Position numbers and translations under genes: made by a program | DNA from: CAIQQQ01 sp037445025 | Lineage (GTDB): Bacteria; Pseudomonadota; Alphaproteobacteria; Acetobacterales; Acetobacteraceae | Length of the DNA stretch: 64,000 nt | Reading direction: 5' to 3' | Assembly: GCA_037445025.1 (NCBI GenBank) | Contig: JBBILI010000020.1 | Span: 1-64,000 of the forward strand | Shown here: piece after piece, positions 15,361 through 23,820 of the stretch | How positions within the stretch are numbered: position 1 is the first letter of the stretch | Layout of the letters: the number at the start of each line of letters is the position of its first letter | The notes under the pieces: generated by a model | What the model saw: only the letters and a program-made list of their open reading frames with translations | The model's database searches: none | What the model was told of the DNA's origin: nothing

Positions 15361-17743
15361 ACCGCATGATATAGGATTGTTGCGGTGGTTTCATCCCCTG
15401 CTGGTGACACTGATTCTCTATGTCACCCCCGCGCAGGCGCAGATTCCACAGATCAGCCAGCTCCTGGCCAAGCCCGCCGCCCCGCCGGCGGCACCGGCTG
15501 CGCCGCCCGCCGCACCGGCCACGCCCTCGGTGGCCGATGCCCGTGCCACGCTCGATGTGCTGAAGGACGACGCCAAGCGCGCCCAGCTGATGGGCGTGCT
15601 GGAAACCATCGCCCAGGGCCAGGCGCTGGTCGCGCCGAAGCCGGCCGCGGCGCCGGCCACCTCGGCCCTGCCGATTCCGCTGAAGCCCGACAGCGTCGGC
15701 GCTCAGGTGCTGGTGGATGCCTCGCAGAAGCTCACCTCGCTCACCGACGAGGTGGTGCAGATGGCACGCGCCGTCACCGATTTCCCGCTGCTGTGGAACT
15801 GGGTCACCCAGCTGATCACCGACCCGACCCTGCAGCTGGCGATCCTGGACACGGTGTGGCGCCTGGCGGTGGTGCTGACATCGGGGATCGCGCTGGAAAT
15901 GCTGATCCGGCGCCTGCTGCGGCGGCCGATCCGCCGGCTCGCCCGGCGCGCCCCGCCGGCGCCGCCCGGGCTGGACGAGGAGGTCGCGGGCATCGCCGAC
16001 GCCGAGGCCGGACAGACCGAGTGGCTGCGCCGGCGCGCCGGCATCGTCGTGCTGGCACGCCGGCTGCCCTATGTGCTGGGCGCGCTGCTGCTCGACCTGC
16101 TGCCGCTGCTCGGCCTGGTCGCGACGGCGGCGCTGCTGCTGGCGCTGGGTGTGGCCGGACGGATCACGGCGCGGCTGGTGATCATCGCCGTGCTGAACGC
16201 CTACCTGTTCTGGCGCGCGATCACCGCCCTGGCCCACGCGGCGGCAGCCCCGGGCACCGCGCGGCTGCGGCTGCTGCCGATCGCTGACGACGAGGCGCAT
16301 GTCGTGGTGGGCGAGGTCAGCAGGCTCTCCGCCGTCGCCGTCGCGGGATACACGATCGCCGAGGTGGCGCTGCTGTTCGGTCTCTACCGGGTTGCGCATG
16401 ACGCGCTGCTGAAACTGGTGGCGCTGATCGTCTATGGCCTGGTCGTGGGCATTGTGCTGCGCAACCGCCGCGGCGTGCGCCGTCTGCTCGGGGCGCCGCA
16501 GGGTACCTCGGGGGTGTGGGCGCTGCTGCGCGACCTTCTGGCCGGCGCCTGGCATCGCATGGTGATTGTCTATCTATTGGCGCTGTGGACGGTGTGGGCA
16601 CTCGACGTGCCCAACGGGTTCGAACGGCTGCTGCGCGTGGTGCTGGTGGCGATGGCGGCGGCATTCGCGGCCCAGCTGCTGTCGGCCATGGTGCAGCGGA
16701 CGCTGCGCAGCGCGCTGCGCCGCTCCGAGACCCTGGCCGAGCGCTACCCCGGCCTGGATCGGCGGCTGGCCAGCTATCACCCGGTGGCCGGGGCCATCGC
16801 CAACCTGATCATCGCTTCCGTGGCCGCCGTGGTGGTGCTGCAGGCCTGGGGCCTGCATTCCTTCGACTGGTTCAATGGCGGCGCGCTCGGCGGGCGGGTG
16901 CTGCAGGCGGTGATCACCATCCTGGTCACGCTGGTGACGGCGCTCGCCACGTGGGAGGTGGCCAACCTCACGATCCAGCGCCATCTCGACCGGCTGGCCC
17001 GCGAGGCCCAGCTCGCCCGCTCGGCGCGGCTGCGCACCCTGCTGCCGATGCTGCGGACCACGCTGCTGGCCACCGTCTCGATCGTGGCCGGACTGGTGGT
17101 GCTGTCGGAGATCGGCGTGAACATCGCGCCCCTGCTGGCCGGTGCCGGGGTGATCGGCCTGGCCATCGGTTTCGGCTCGCAGAAGCTGGTGCAGGACATC
17201 ATCACCGGCCTGTTCCTGCTGCTGGAGAACACCATGCAGGTGGGCGACGTGGTGAGCCTCGGCGGCCTGTCGGGCACCGTGGAGAATCTTTCCATCCGCA
17301 CGATCCGGCTGCGAGCGCTCGACGGCGCCGTGCATATCGTGCCGTTCAGCGCGGTGACGACGGTGACCAACATGACACGCGATTTCGGCTTCGCCGTCAT
17401 CGACGTGGCGGTGGGCGTGAACGAGGAGCCCGACCGGGTGGCCGACATTCTGCGCGAGATCGCTGCCAGCATGCGCCTGGAAGCGGCATGGCGGCCGGTG
17501 ATCATGGCGGATCTGGAAGTGATGGGGGTCGAAAAATTCCAGCTCACCACCTGGGTGCTGCGGGTGCGCATCAAGACACTGCCGAGCAGCCGCTGGTCGG
17601 TCGGGCGTGAGCTCAACCGGCGGATCAAATACCGCTTCGACGCGCTTGCCATCGAAAGCCCGATGACCAGCTATCGCGCGCTGGGGCTGGCAGCGCCGCC
17701 GCCGCAGGTTGAGACTGACGTCATCGAAGGGGTGACACCGTGA
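15338..17743 (+). CDS. MscS-family mechanosensitive ion channel
   Basis: About 800 residues: a signal peptide ending near TPAQAQ, a periplasmic Pro/Ala-rich helical region (residues ~40-165), several predicted membrane helices, and a C-terminal MscS core. The pore helix and following motif are evident around residues 600-640 (AGAGVIGLAIGFGSQKLV, then DIITGLFLLLENTMQVGDVV), followed by the beta domain (IRTIRLRALDGAVHIVPFSAV). This size resembles YbiO-type large MscS proteins that release solutes during hypo-osmotic shock. The start is uncertain: ATG 15338 overlaps the divergent small gene, and TTG codons at 15377 or 15380 would also give a signal peptide. The stop overlaps the next gene's GTG. 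Confidence 0.87.
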   Translation: MTVRNVIIPHDIGLLRWFHPLLVTLILYVTPAQAQIPQISQLLAKPAAPPAAPAAPPAAPATPSVADARATLDVLKDDAKRAQLMGVLETIAQGQALVAPKPAAAPATSALPIPLKPDSVGAQVLVDASQKLTSLTDEVVQMARAVTDFPLLWNWVTQLITDPTLQLAILDTVWRLAVVLTSGIALEMLIRRLLRRPIRRLARRAPPAPPGLDEEVAGIADAEAGQTEWLRRRAGIVVLARRLPYVLGALLLDLLPLLGLVATAALLLALGVAGRITARLVIIAVLNAYLFWRAITALAHAAAAPGTARLRLLPIADDEAHVVVGEVSRLSAVAVAGYTIAEVALLFGLYRVAHDALLKLVALIVYGLVVGIVLRNRRGVRRLLGAPQGTSGVWALLRDLLAGAWHRMVIVYLLALWTVWALDVPNGFERLLRVVLVAMAAAFAAQLLSAMVQRTLRSALRRSETLAERYPGLDRRLASYHPVAGAIANLIIASVAAVVVLQAWGLHSFDWFNGGALGGRVLQAVITILVTLVTALATWEVANLTIQRHLDRLAREAQLARSARLRTLLPMLRTTLLATVSIVAGLVVLSEIGVNIAPLLAGAGVIGLAIGFGSQKLVQDIITGLFLLLENTMQVGDVVSLGGLSGTVENLSIRTIRLRALDGAVHIVPFSAVTTVTNMTRDFGFAVIDVAVGVNEEPDRVADILREIAASMRLEAAWRPVIMADLEVMGVEKFQLTTWVLRVRIKTLPSSRWSVGRELNRRIKYRFDALAIESPMTSYRALGLAAPPPQVETDVIEGVTP

Positions 17744-18456
17744 CCAAACCAAGCCTGGATGCCATGGCCGATCTGCGTGAGGGCGGCTTCGCCTTCCTGT
17801 CGAGCGCGGGCACCGCCGCCTTGTTTGCCCGTCATGGCAAGCTTGCCGACTGGGACGCGTTCGCCGCCAGCTGGAACGGCATGGGGCGTGACGAATACAT
17901 GGCCGATGGCGGGCGCTATCGTAGGCGACGCCATGCGGCGTTCGTCGCCGGGCCGGACGGGATCCGTCGCGCCGCGCATCAGCCGCATTACCAGTCCCGC
18001 GCCTACAACCAGCTCAACGGCGGCGTCGCCCGCTGGTTCGAGCCGACGCCCGCCTCGATCGCGGCGGGCGAGAGCTTCCAGACCGTGCTGGCCGCCTGCC
18101 ACGCTCTGTTCGGCGGGCTGCAGCCCGGGCGGAATTGGCATGTGGAGACGCACCAGTTCCGCATCGAGGCGAAACCGGGCGAGGCCGGGCAGCCCACGCC
18201 GGAGGGGCGCCATCGCGACGGCGTCGATTACGTGCTGGTGCTGCTGATCCGGCGTGAGAACATCGCCCGCGGGGTGACCACCATCCATGCGCCGGATGGC
18301 GCAGATCTCGGCAGCTTCACGCTGGAGCATCCGCTTGAGGCAGCGCTGGTCGATGATCACCGCGTGTTCCATGGCGTGACCGCGGTGGCGCCGATCGACC
18401 CCGCCCTGCCCGCCCATCGCGATGTACTGGTCGTAACGTTCCGCGCGCTTGCCTAG
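17740..18456 (+). CDS. 2OG-Fe(II) dioxygenase family protein (BsmA/IDO-like)
   Basis: A 238-residue protein of the family that includes Bacillus L-isoleucine 4-hydroxylase. The iron site can be read as EGRHRDGVDYVL (His158, Asp160) and VFHGVTAV (His211). HYQSRAYNQLNGGVARWF and the LEHPLEAALVDDHRVFHG block are further family marks. Members hydroxylate free aliphatic amino acids with 2-oxoglutarate and oxygen; the substrate here is unknown. Translation starts at GTG 17740, overlapping the channel gene's TGA, so the two are coupled. A NitT/TauT-type importer follows, possibly supplying the substrate. Confidence 0.85.
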   Translation: MTKPSLDAMADLREGGFAFLSSAGTAALFARHGKLADWDAFAASWNGMGRDEYMADGGRYRRRRHAAFVAGPDGIRRAAHQPHYQSRAYNQLNGGVARWFEPTPASIAAGESFQTVLAACHALFGGLQPGRNWHVETHQFRIEAKPGEAGQPTPEGRHRDGVDYVLVLLIRRENIARGVTTIHAPDGADLGSFTLEHPLEAALVDDHRVFHGVTAVAPIDPALPAHRDVLVVTFRALA

Positions 18457-18502
18457 CATGGCATGAGGCATGCATCGGGCGCCGGAGACCGCCTGAAGGA
18501 TC

Positions 18503-19546
18503 ATGCCCATGGCTTTGCTCCGACGCCGAATCGCCCTCGCCGGGGCCGCATCCTTCTCCCTCGCCCGCCCTGCCCTGGCGCAGAAGACCCCGATGCAGGC
18601 GGCCACCCAGCTCGGATGGCTGCGCAACGGCGAATTCGCGCCGCTGATGGTGGCGGAGGCGAAGGGGTTTTTCACCGAGGAGGGCATCGCCCACAGGATC
18701 GTCGATGGCGGTCCCGGCAAGAACCCGGTGCCGATCGTGGCGGTCGGTCAGGCGCAGTTCGGCCTTGCCACCTCCGGGCTGCACCTCATCGCCGCCCGCA
18801 CCGCGCGCGATCCGGTGGACGTAATCGCCGTCGGCACGCTGTATCAGACGGCGCCCTCGGCATTCCTCACCCTCGCCGATCCGTCGGCACCGGACCCGAC
18901 GCCCAAGGACCTCGAAGGCAAGATCGTCGGCACCCAGGCGGGATCTGAGTATTTCATAAGCGCCCTTGCCCGGAAAAACGGCGTGGACGAAAGCAAGATC
19001 AAGGTGGTGATCGTGCAGGGGACAGCGGATCCGCTGCTGGTCGGGCGGGTGGACTTCTACAATGGCTGGGTGACCAACCAGGCCTACCAGATCGAGCAGG
19101 AGACGGCGAAACCGGACGCTCCTGCCGCGATCCGCGGCAAGACCTGGAAGGCGCTGCGCTATGCCGAATGGGGCCTGGCCGCCTATTCCGACACCATCTT
19201 CTGCACGGCCCAGACCATCCGCGAGAACCCGGACCTGGTGCGCGGCTATCTGCGCGCCGTCAGCCGGGCCGTGGCCTTCATCCTCGCCGAGCCGGAGGCC
19301 GCGCTGAAGCTGGTGGCGGGCTTCCCCAACCAGATCGAGACTCCGGAAAAGCTCGCCTGGCGCTGGAAGGTACAGAACCCGCTGTTCAGCAGCCCCGCCA
19401 CCCGGAAGAACGGTCCGCTCTGGATGGAGGCCGTCACCTGGAACGAAATGGGGCACTTCTTCCACGACGCCGGCCAGGTGCCGCGCTTCGTGCCCGCCGA
19501 GGAGATCATGACCGACGCATTCCTGCCCAAGCAAGCGGCAGGGTAG
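18503..19546 (+). CDS. NitT/TauT-type ABC transporter substrate-binding protein
   Basis: A 347-residue periplasmic binding protein of the NMT1/THI5-like family. An Arg-rich n-region and hydrophobic stretch (LLRRRIALAGAASFSLA) end at a signal cleavage site near ALAQ. GWLRNGEFAPLMVAEAKGFFTEEG is the typical first strand-helix, and AVGQAQFGLATSG follows. Known ligands of the family include taurine, sulfonates, nitrate and thiamine pyrimidine precursors; the ligand cannot be chosen here. The start ATG is preceded by GAAGGA. ATPase and permease genes follow with no gap. Confidence 0.88.
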   Translation: MPMALLRRRIALAGAASFSLARPALAQKTPMQAATQLGWLRNGEFAPLMVAEAKGFFTEEGIAHRIVDGGPGKNPVPIVAVGQAQFGLATSGLHLIAARTARDPVDVIAVGTLYQTAPSAFLTLADPSAPDPTPKDLEGKIVGTQAGSEYFISALARKNGVDESKIKVVIVQGTADPLLVGRVDFYNGWVTNQAYQIEQETAKPDAPAAIRGKTWKALRYAEWGLAAYSDTIFCTAQTIRENPDLVRGYLRAVSRAVAFILAEPEAALKLVAGFPNQIETPEKLAWRWKVQNPLFSSPATRKNGPLWMEAVTWNEMGHFFHDAGQVPRFVPAEEIMTDAFLPKQAAG

Positions 19547-20299
19547 ATGGCGGCCGCGATCTCCATCCGCGGCATATCTCGCCGCTTCGGTGACCATCTG
19601 GCGCTCTGCCCGGTGGACCTGGAGATCGCTTCCGGTGCCTTCGTGGCGTTCATCGGCCCGTCCGGCTGCGGCAAGACCACCCTGCTGCGCATCGTCGCCG
19701 ACCTCGAAGCCCCCAGCACCGGCACGGTGATGATCGGCGCCGACACCGCAGCCGATGCCCGCCGCCAACGCAAACTCGGCCTCGTCTCCCAGCGCCCGGC
19801 GGTGCTGCCCTGGATGTCGGCCGAGGCGGATGTGCGCTTCACGCAGCGCGTGGCCGGCCGCGCAGGCTTCCGGCCGCTCGACCTGCTGCGTGATTTCGGC
19901 CTCGCCCCCCACGCCCACAAACGCCCCGCCGCCCTGTCGGGCGGCATGCTGCAACGCGTCAACATCGCCTCCGCCATCGCGCATGACCCGGAGGTGCTGC
20001 TGATGGACGAGCCGTTCTCCGCGCTGGACGAGATGAAGCGCGAGGAGCTAGGCGCCTGGTTCGCGGCCGAGCTGGCCAGCCGGCCCAAGACGGTGCTGTT
20101 CGTCACCCACCATATCGACGAGGCCGCCCTGCTCGCCGACCGGCTGGTGGTGTTCTCCCCCGGGCCGGGCCGGGTGATGGAGGTGATCGAGGTGGCGGCC
20201 CCCCGCCCGCGCGGCGCCGATTTCCGCCAGGACCCGCGCTTCCTCGCCGCCACCGCGCGGGCGCGGGCGCTGCTGTTCGGCCACGGTCTGGCGGCATGA
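19547..20299 (+). CDS. ABC transporter ATP-binding protein, NitT/TauT type
   Basis: A 250-residue ABC ATPase: Walker A GPSGCGKTT, Q-loop LVSQRPAVLPWMSAEADV, signature LSGGMLQRVNIASAIA, Walker B VLLMDEPFSALDE and the H-loop FVTHHIDEAALLADR. It begins immediately after the binding protein's TAG stop and overlaps the permease by an ATGA junction. It powers the importer formed with its two neighbours. Confidence 0.93.
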   Translation: MAAAISIRGISRRFGDHLALCPVDLEIASGAFVAFIGPSGCGKTTLLRIVADLEAPSTGTVMIGADTAADARRQRKLGLVSQRPAVLPWMSAEADVRFTQRVAGRAGFRPLDLLRDFGLAPHAHKRPAALSGGMLQRVNIASAIAHDPEVLLMDEPFSALDEMKREELGAWFAAELASRPKTVLFVTHHIDEAALLADRLVVFSPGPGRVMEVIEVAAPRPRGADFRQDPRFLAATARARALLFGHGLAA

Positions 20300-21102
20300 G
20301 CGGCGAGACGCTCACCGGACTGGTGGTTCGCCCGGCACCCCGGCTGCGCCTCGCACCCGTGCTGCGCGTGCTGGCGCCGATCGCCTCGATCCTGGCGCTG
20401 TGGTATCTCGCCATCTGGTTCTCCGGCCTGCCGGCCTTCGTCATCCCGCGCCCCGAGCGGGTGGTGGCGACGCTGATCGAGGATCGCAGCTTCATCACCG
20501 TGCACCTGATCGCAACGCTGGAGGCGGCGGGGCTGGGACTGACCTTCGCCAATCTCGCCGGCATCGGGCTCGCCGTGCTGTTCGACGTGCTGCCCTGGTC
20601 CCGCCCGGCCCTGCTGCCGGCGGCGATCACGCTGCGCAACATGCCCTATGTGGCGCTCGTCACCGTGCTGATGCTGGCCTTCGGCGACACGCTGGGCTCG
20701 AAGGTGACGGTGGTGGCGCTGGCCGGGTTCTTCCCGGTGCTGGTCAACACCATGGAAGGGCTGCGCGCGGCCGACCCGGTGATGCTGGACCGGATGCGCA
20801 TCCTCAACGCCTCCTGGGCGCGCACCTTCTGGTCGGTGCGGCTGCCCTACGCCTTTCCGCATATCCTCTCCGCCCAGGAGATCGCGGCCTCCGGCGCGAT
20901 CATCGTGGCGATCTCGGCGGAGTGGATGATCTCCTCGACCGGGCTTGGCTACATCATCAACCGCGCAATGCAGACCTATCGCGGCGACCAGGTCTATGCC
21001 GTGGCACTGCTGGCCACGTTTCTGTCGTTCCTCATCTACACGCTGGTGCATCAGATCGGCCGCAGGCTGGACTGGCGCGCCCGCGGCTCTGATCGCGTCT
21101 GA
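20296..21102 (+). CDS. ABC transporter permease, NitT/TauT type
   Basis: A 268-residue inner-membrane permease of the TauC/SsuC group with about six helices. The ATPase-contact loop is visible as EGLRAADPVMLDRMRILNASWARTF, with the usual alternating Gly/Ala region after it (AQEIAASGAIIVAISAEWMI). Its stop is 41 bases before the isopenicillin-N-synthase-like gene on the same strand, so transporter and dioxygenase are probably one transcript. Confidence 0.92.
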   Translation: MSGETLTGLVVRPAPRLRLAPVLRVLAPIASILALWYLAIWFSGLPAFVIPRPERVVATLIEDRSFITVHLIATLEAAGLGLTFANLAGIGLAVLFDVLPWSRPALLPAAITLRNMPYVALVTVLMLAFGDTLGSKVTVVALAGFFPVLVNTMEGLRAADPVMLDRMRILNASWARTFWSVRLPYAFPHILSAQEIAASGAIIVAISAEWMISSTGLGYIINRAMQTYRGDQVYAVALLATFLSFLIYTLVHQIGRRLDWRARGSDRV

Positions 21103-21143
21103 CCATCGGACCGTGCCCGACAATCAACAAGAAGGAGACGAAC

Positions 21144-22166
21144 ATGACTGCGTCGATCGCACCCTCCCCCTCCTATGTTCCGATCATCGATGTCGGCGGG
21201 CTGTATTCGTCCGACCCCGGACAGAAGGCGGCGGTGGCGCAGAAGATCGGCGAGGCCTGCGACCAGATCGGCTTCTTCTACGCGGTCGGGCATCACGTGC
21301 CGGCGGCGGTGATCGACGAAGCCTGCGCCAAATCAGCCGAATTCTTTGGCCAGCCGCTGGAGGCGAAGCTGCAGGTGAAGTCCGACCGCAACAACCGCGG
21401 CTATCGCGAAATGGGCGACACCGTGCACAAGAGCGGCAAGCTGTTCGCGCGTGACAGTTTCGACCTTGGCTTTCCCGTGAAGGCGGATGACCCGGAGGTG
21501 CTGGCCGGCACGCCGCTGTATGCGCCCAACCAATGGCCCGAGCTCGACGGCTTCGAAGCGGCGCTGAGTGCCTATTACGACGGCTGCTTTGAGGTCGGCA
21601 TGAAGATCCTGGAGGGCTTCGCGCTCTATCTCGGCCAGGAGGAGGATTTCTTCAGCCGCCACTTCACCCGCCCGGTGGCGGACATGGTGATCAACCACTA
21701 CTTCGCCTACGAGACCGCACTCGCCGTCGGCGGCTCCGAGACCGCCTCGGGCGCGCATACCGATCACGGCATCATCACCATCCTGTGGCAGGACAATTCG
21801 GGCGGGCTGGAAGTGCTCGGCCGCGACGAGACCTGGCGGCCGGTGCCGCCGATCCCGGGCAGCTACGTCATCAACGTGGGCGAGCTGATGAAGCGCTGGA
21901 CCAACACGCGCTTCAAGGCGACGGTGCATCGCGTGATCCACACCAAGGACCACGACCGCTACTCCATGCCGCTGTTCTGCAACCCGAACTTCCACACGGT
22001 GGTGGACCCAAGGCAGCTCGGCGTGACGGAGGAAGCGGCGCTGTATCCGCCGATCGAATCCGGGGAATTTCTGATCTCGCGCTTTCAGGCGACGCGCAAG
22101 CTGTGGGGCGCCGACAGCAAGGAACGGCCGGCCGAGCCGACCGCCATCGAGATGGCGGAGACCTGA
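21144..22166 (+). CDS. isopenicillin N synthase family 2-oxoglutarate/Fe(II) oxygenase
   Basis: A 340-residue enzyme of the IPNS/flavonol-synthase-like family. The N-terminal half reads PIIDVGGLYSSD and QIGFFYAVGHHVP; the iron triad is His205 and Asp207 in GAHTDHGIITIL and His262 in ATVHRVIHTK, with the co-substrate Arg near DRYSMPLF (Arg272). An AAGGAG ribosome site precedes the ATG. Family members hydroxylate or desaturate small molecules and amino acids. Being the last gene after a small-molecule importer suggests that it acts on the imported compound (inference). A second, unrelated Fe(II) dioxygenase opens the same run. Confidence 0.9.
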   Translation: MTASIAPSPSYVPIIDVGGLYSSDPGQKAAVAQKIGEACDQIGFFYAVGHHVPAAVIDEACAKSAEFFGQPLEAKLQVKSDRNNRGYREMGDTVHKSGKLFARDSFDLGFPVKADDPEVLAGTPLYAPNQWPELDGFEAALSAYYDGCFEVGMKILEGFALYLGQEEDFFSRHFTRPVADMVINHYFAYETALAVGGSETASGAHTDHGIITILWQDNSGGLEVLGRDETWRPVPPIPGSYVINVGELMKRWTNTRFKATVHRVIHTKDHDRYSMPLFCNPNFHTVVDPRQLGVTEEAALYPPIESGEFLISRFQATRKLWGADSKERPAEPTAIEMAET

Positions 22167-22218
22167 TCCGTCCGCACATTCATCATTCCGTCCATGAGCG
22201 TTGCACGGCAACGTGTTA

Positions 22219-22269
22219 ATACGAATGGCCTTGATCGATGACTCTTCCATCGATCAAGGCCATTCGTAT
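22219..22269. repeat. perfect 22-bp-arm palindrome
   Basis: The arms at 22219-22240 and 22248-22269 are perfect reverse complements (the left arm opens ATACGAATGGCC) around the 7-base loop ACTCTTC. It sits 52 bases after the dioxygenase stop and shares the central TCTTC with the 33-bp palindromes at 10324 and 22313. There is no T run, so simple intrinsic termination is not assured. Confidence 0.9.
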
Positions 22270-22312
22270 CGCGCGCCGGGTTGGCCGGCGGCGGCGCGCC
22301 AAACCAAGATTC

Positions 22313-22345
22313 ATACCAACGGTCATTCTTCATGACCGTTGGTAT
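22313..22345. repeat. 33-bp palindromic repeat, copy 2
   Basis: Identical over all 33 bases to 10324-10356 (arms ATACCAACGGTCAT / ATGACCGTTGGTAT, loop TCTTC). It lies 33 bases before the MaoC-type gene start and 43 bases after the larger palindrome. Confidence 0.9.
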
Positions 22346-22378
22346 AAGACGGCAAAGAGATGACGCGGGAGCCTCGGC

Positions 22379-22885
22379 ATGGATGACGCGTTTCTGGAGA
22401 ACCGTGTGTTCGACGAGCTCGCCGTGGGGGACACGGCGAGCCTGTCCCACACCGTCACGGCGGACGACGTCGCGATCTTCGCCGCGGTCACCGGCGACGT
22501 GAACCCGGCCCATGTGGACCCGGACTACGCGGCCACCGACATGTTCCACCACATCATCATCCACGGCATGTGGGGGGCGGGGCTGATCTCGGCCGTGCTG
22601 GGGACGAAGCTGCCGGGGCCAGGGACGATCTATCTTGGTCAGGAGCTGCGGTTCCGCCGCCCGGTGGGCATCGGTGACACGATTACCGCGACGCTTGAGG
22701 TGCGCGAACTGCATGCTGACAAGCACAACGTGACACTGGACTGCGTGTGCACCAACCAGGATGGCGACACCGTCATCACCGGCACGGCCGAGGTGCGCGC
22801 GCCCACCGAGAAGGTGCGGCGCCGGCGCGTGACGCTGCCGCGCGTGCGTGTGGAGCATGGCTCCGTGGCTGCGGGGCAGGCGTGA
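22379..22885 (+). CDS. MaoC-like (R)-enoyl-CoA hydratase family protein
   Basis: A 168-residue single hot-dog domain of the MaoC/PhaJ type. The catalytic Asp-His dyad is in AAVTGDVNPAHVDPDYA, followed by the CoA-side helix HHIIIHGMWGAGLISAVLG and the PGPGTIYLGQELRFRRPVGIGD strand. It likely hydrates trans-2-enoyl-CoA to (R)-3-hydroxyacyl-CoA. The same domain forms the N-terminus of bifunctional hydratase/phosphate acetyltransferases, but here a stop follows the domain. The gene stands alone, so the pathway (polyhydroxyalkanoate supply or fatty-acid breakdown) is undecided. Confidence 0.87.
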   Translation: MDDAFLENRVFDELAVGDTASLSHTVTADDVAIFAAVTGDVNPAHVDPDYAATDMFHHIIIHGMWGAGLISAVLGTKLPGPGTIYLGQELRFRRPVGIGDTITATLEVRELHADKHNVTLDCVCTNQDGDTVITGTAEVRAPTEKVRRRRVTLPRVRVEHGSVAAGQA

Positions 22886-22942
22886 CCTGGTGGCGTGAAC
22901 CTGGATAGGCTGTTCGGGTGTACTTGACGCAAGGAAACGCGG

Positions 22943-23752
22943 ATGGCCTCGACCTTCAACGCCCGCGACGCCGCTGTCTATGAGCGCAGCATGGGAAGGT
23001 GGAGCCGGCGGCTGGCGCCCGGCTTTCTGACCTTTGCCGATATCGGCGATGCAGCCTGCGTGCTCGATGCCGGGTGCGGTCCCGGCAGCCTGCTGTTCAC
23101 GCTGGCGCAGAATGCCGCGCTCACCCGCATCGCCGGGATCGATGCGTCCGAGGTCTATGTCGCCGCCGCCCAGGCTGCCTGTTCCGATCCGCGCATCGAT
23201 ATCCGCCATGGCGATGCCTGTGCATTGCCGTTCGACGATGGGAGTTTCGATGTCGCTCTGAGCCAGCTGGTGCTGCAGTTCGTGCCTGAGCCGGCGGCGA
23301 TGGCGGCGGAGCTGGTGCGGGTGGTGCGACCGGGCGGTATCGTGGCGGCGGCGGTGTGGAACAGCGCGGGCGGGATGCCGCATCAGCGGATGTTCTGGGA
23401 CACGGCGGCGATGCTGGACCCTGCGGCGGTGAAGGTGCGGGCGCACACGTTCAGCCGACCGATGACGCGCAAGGGCGATCTGGCGGCGCTGTTCACGGCG
23501 GCGGGCCTGGAGCAGGTCAGCGAGTCATCGGCATCGGTATGGATGGATTTTGCCGATTTCGCGGATTTCTGGGATCCGATCGCCGGCGGCGAGGGCACGC
23601 TGGGCAAATACGTGCTGGGCCTGTCCGCCGAGCGCAGGGCCGCGTTGGAATCACATCTGCGGGAAGCCTACGAAAGCGGCCTACCGGACGGCCCGCGCAG
23701 CTTCGGCTGCACATCGAACATCTGCCGAGGCATGGTCGGTTCCAAAGTTTGA
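22943..23752 (+). CDS. class I SAM-dependent methyltransferase
   Basis: A 269-residue methyltransferase with the AdoMet-binding glycine loop VLDAGCGPGSLLFTLAQ, motif II GIDASEVYVAAAQ, DIRHGDACALPFDDGSFDV and a UbiE/methyltransferase-11-like LVRVVRPGGIVAAAVWN strand. Translation is supported by AAGGAA before the ATG. The last codons run into an AT-rich repeat, where the TGA stop lies (23750-23752). The substrate is not apparent; small-molecule methylation is the usual role of this group. Confidence 0.85.
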   Translation: MASTFNARDAAVYERSMGRWSRRLAPGFLTFADIGDAACVLDAGCGPGSLLFTLAQNAALTRIAGIDASEVYVAAAQAACSDPRIDIRHGDACALPFDDGSFDVALSQLVLQFVPEPAAMAAELVRVVRPGGIVAAAVWNSAGGMPHQRMFWDTAAMLDPAAVKVRAHTFSRPMTRKGDLAALFTAAGLEQVSESSASVWMDFADFADFWDPIAGGEGTLGKYVLGLSAERRAALESHLREAYESGLPDGPRSFGCTSNICRGMVGSKV

Positions 23753-23820
23753 AAGTTTTTTGCTTCTTTTTTTCAAAAAAGAAGTTCTTTCTTCGAAAAG
23801 AAAGAACCAAAGAAACGTTT
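23747..23820. repeat. AT-rich double-hairpin intergenic repeat, copy 2
   Basis: Same architecture as copy 1, in the opposite orientation: GTTTGAAAGT, then a CTTCTTTTTT/AAAAAAGAAG hairpin, a TTCTTTCTT/AAGAAAGAA hairpin and CAAAGAAACG. It occupies the whole gap between two convergent genes and supplies the methyltransferase stop codon. Confidence 0.82.
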
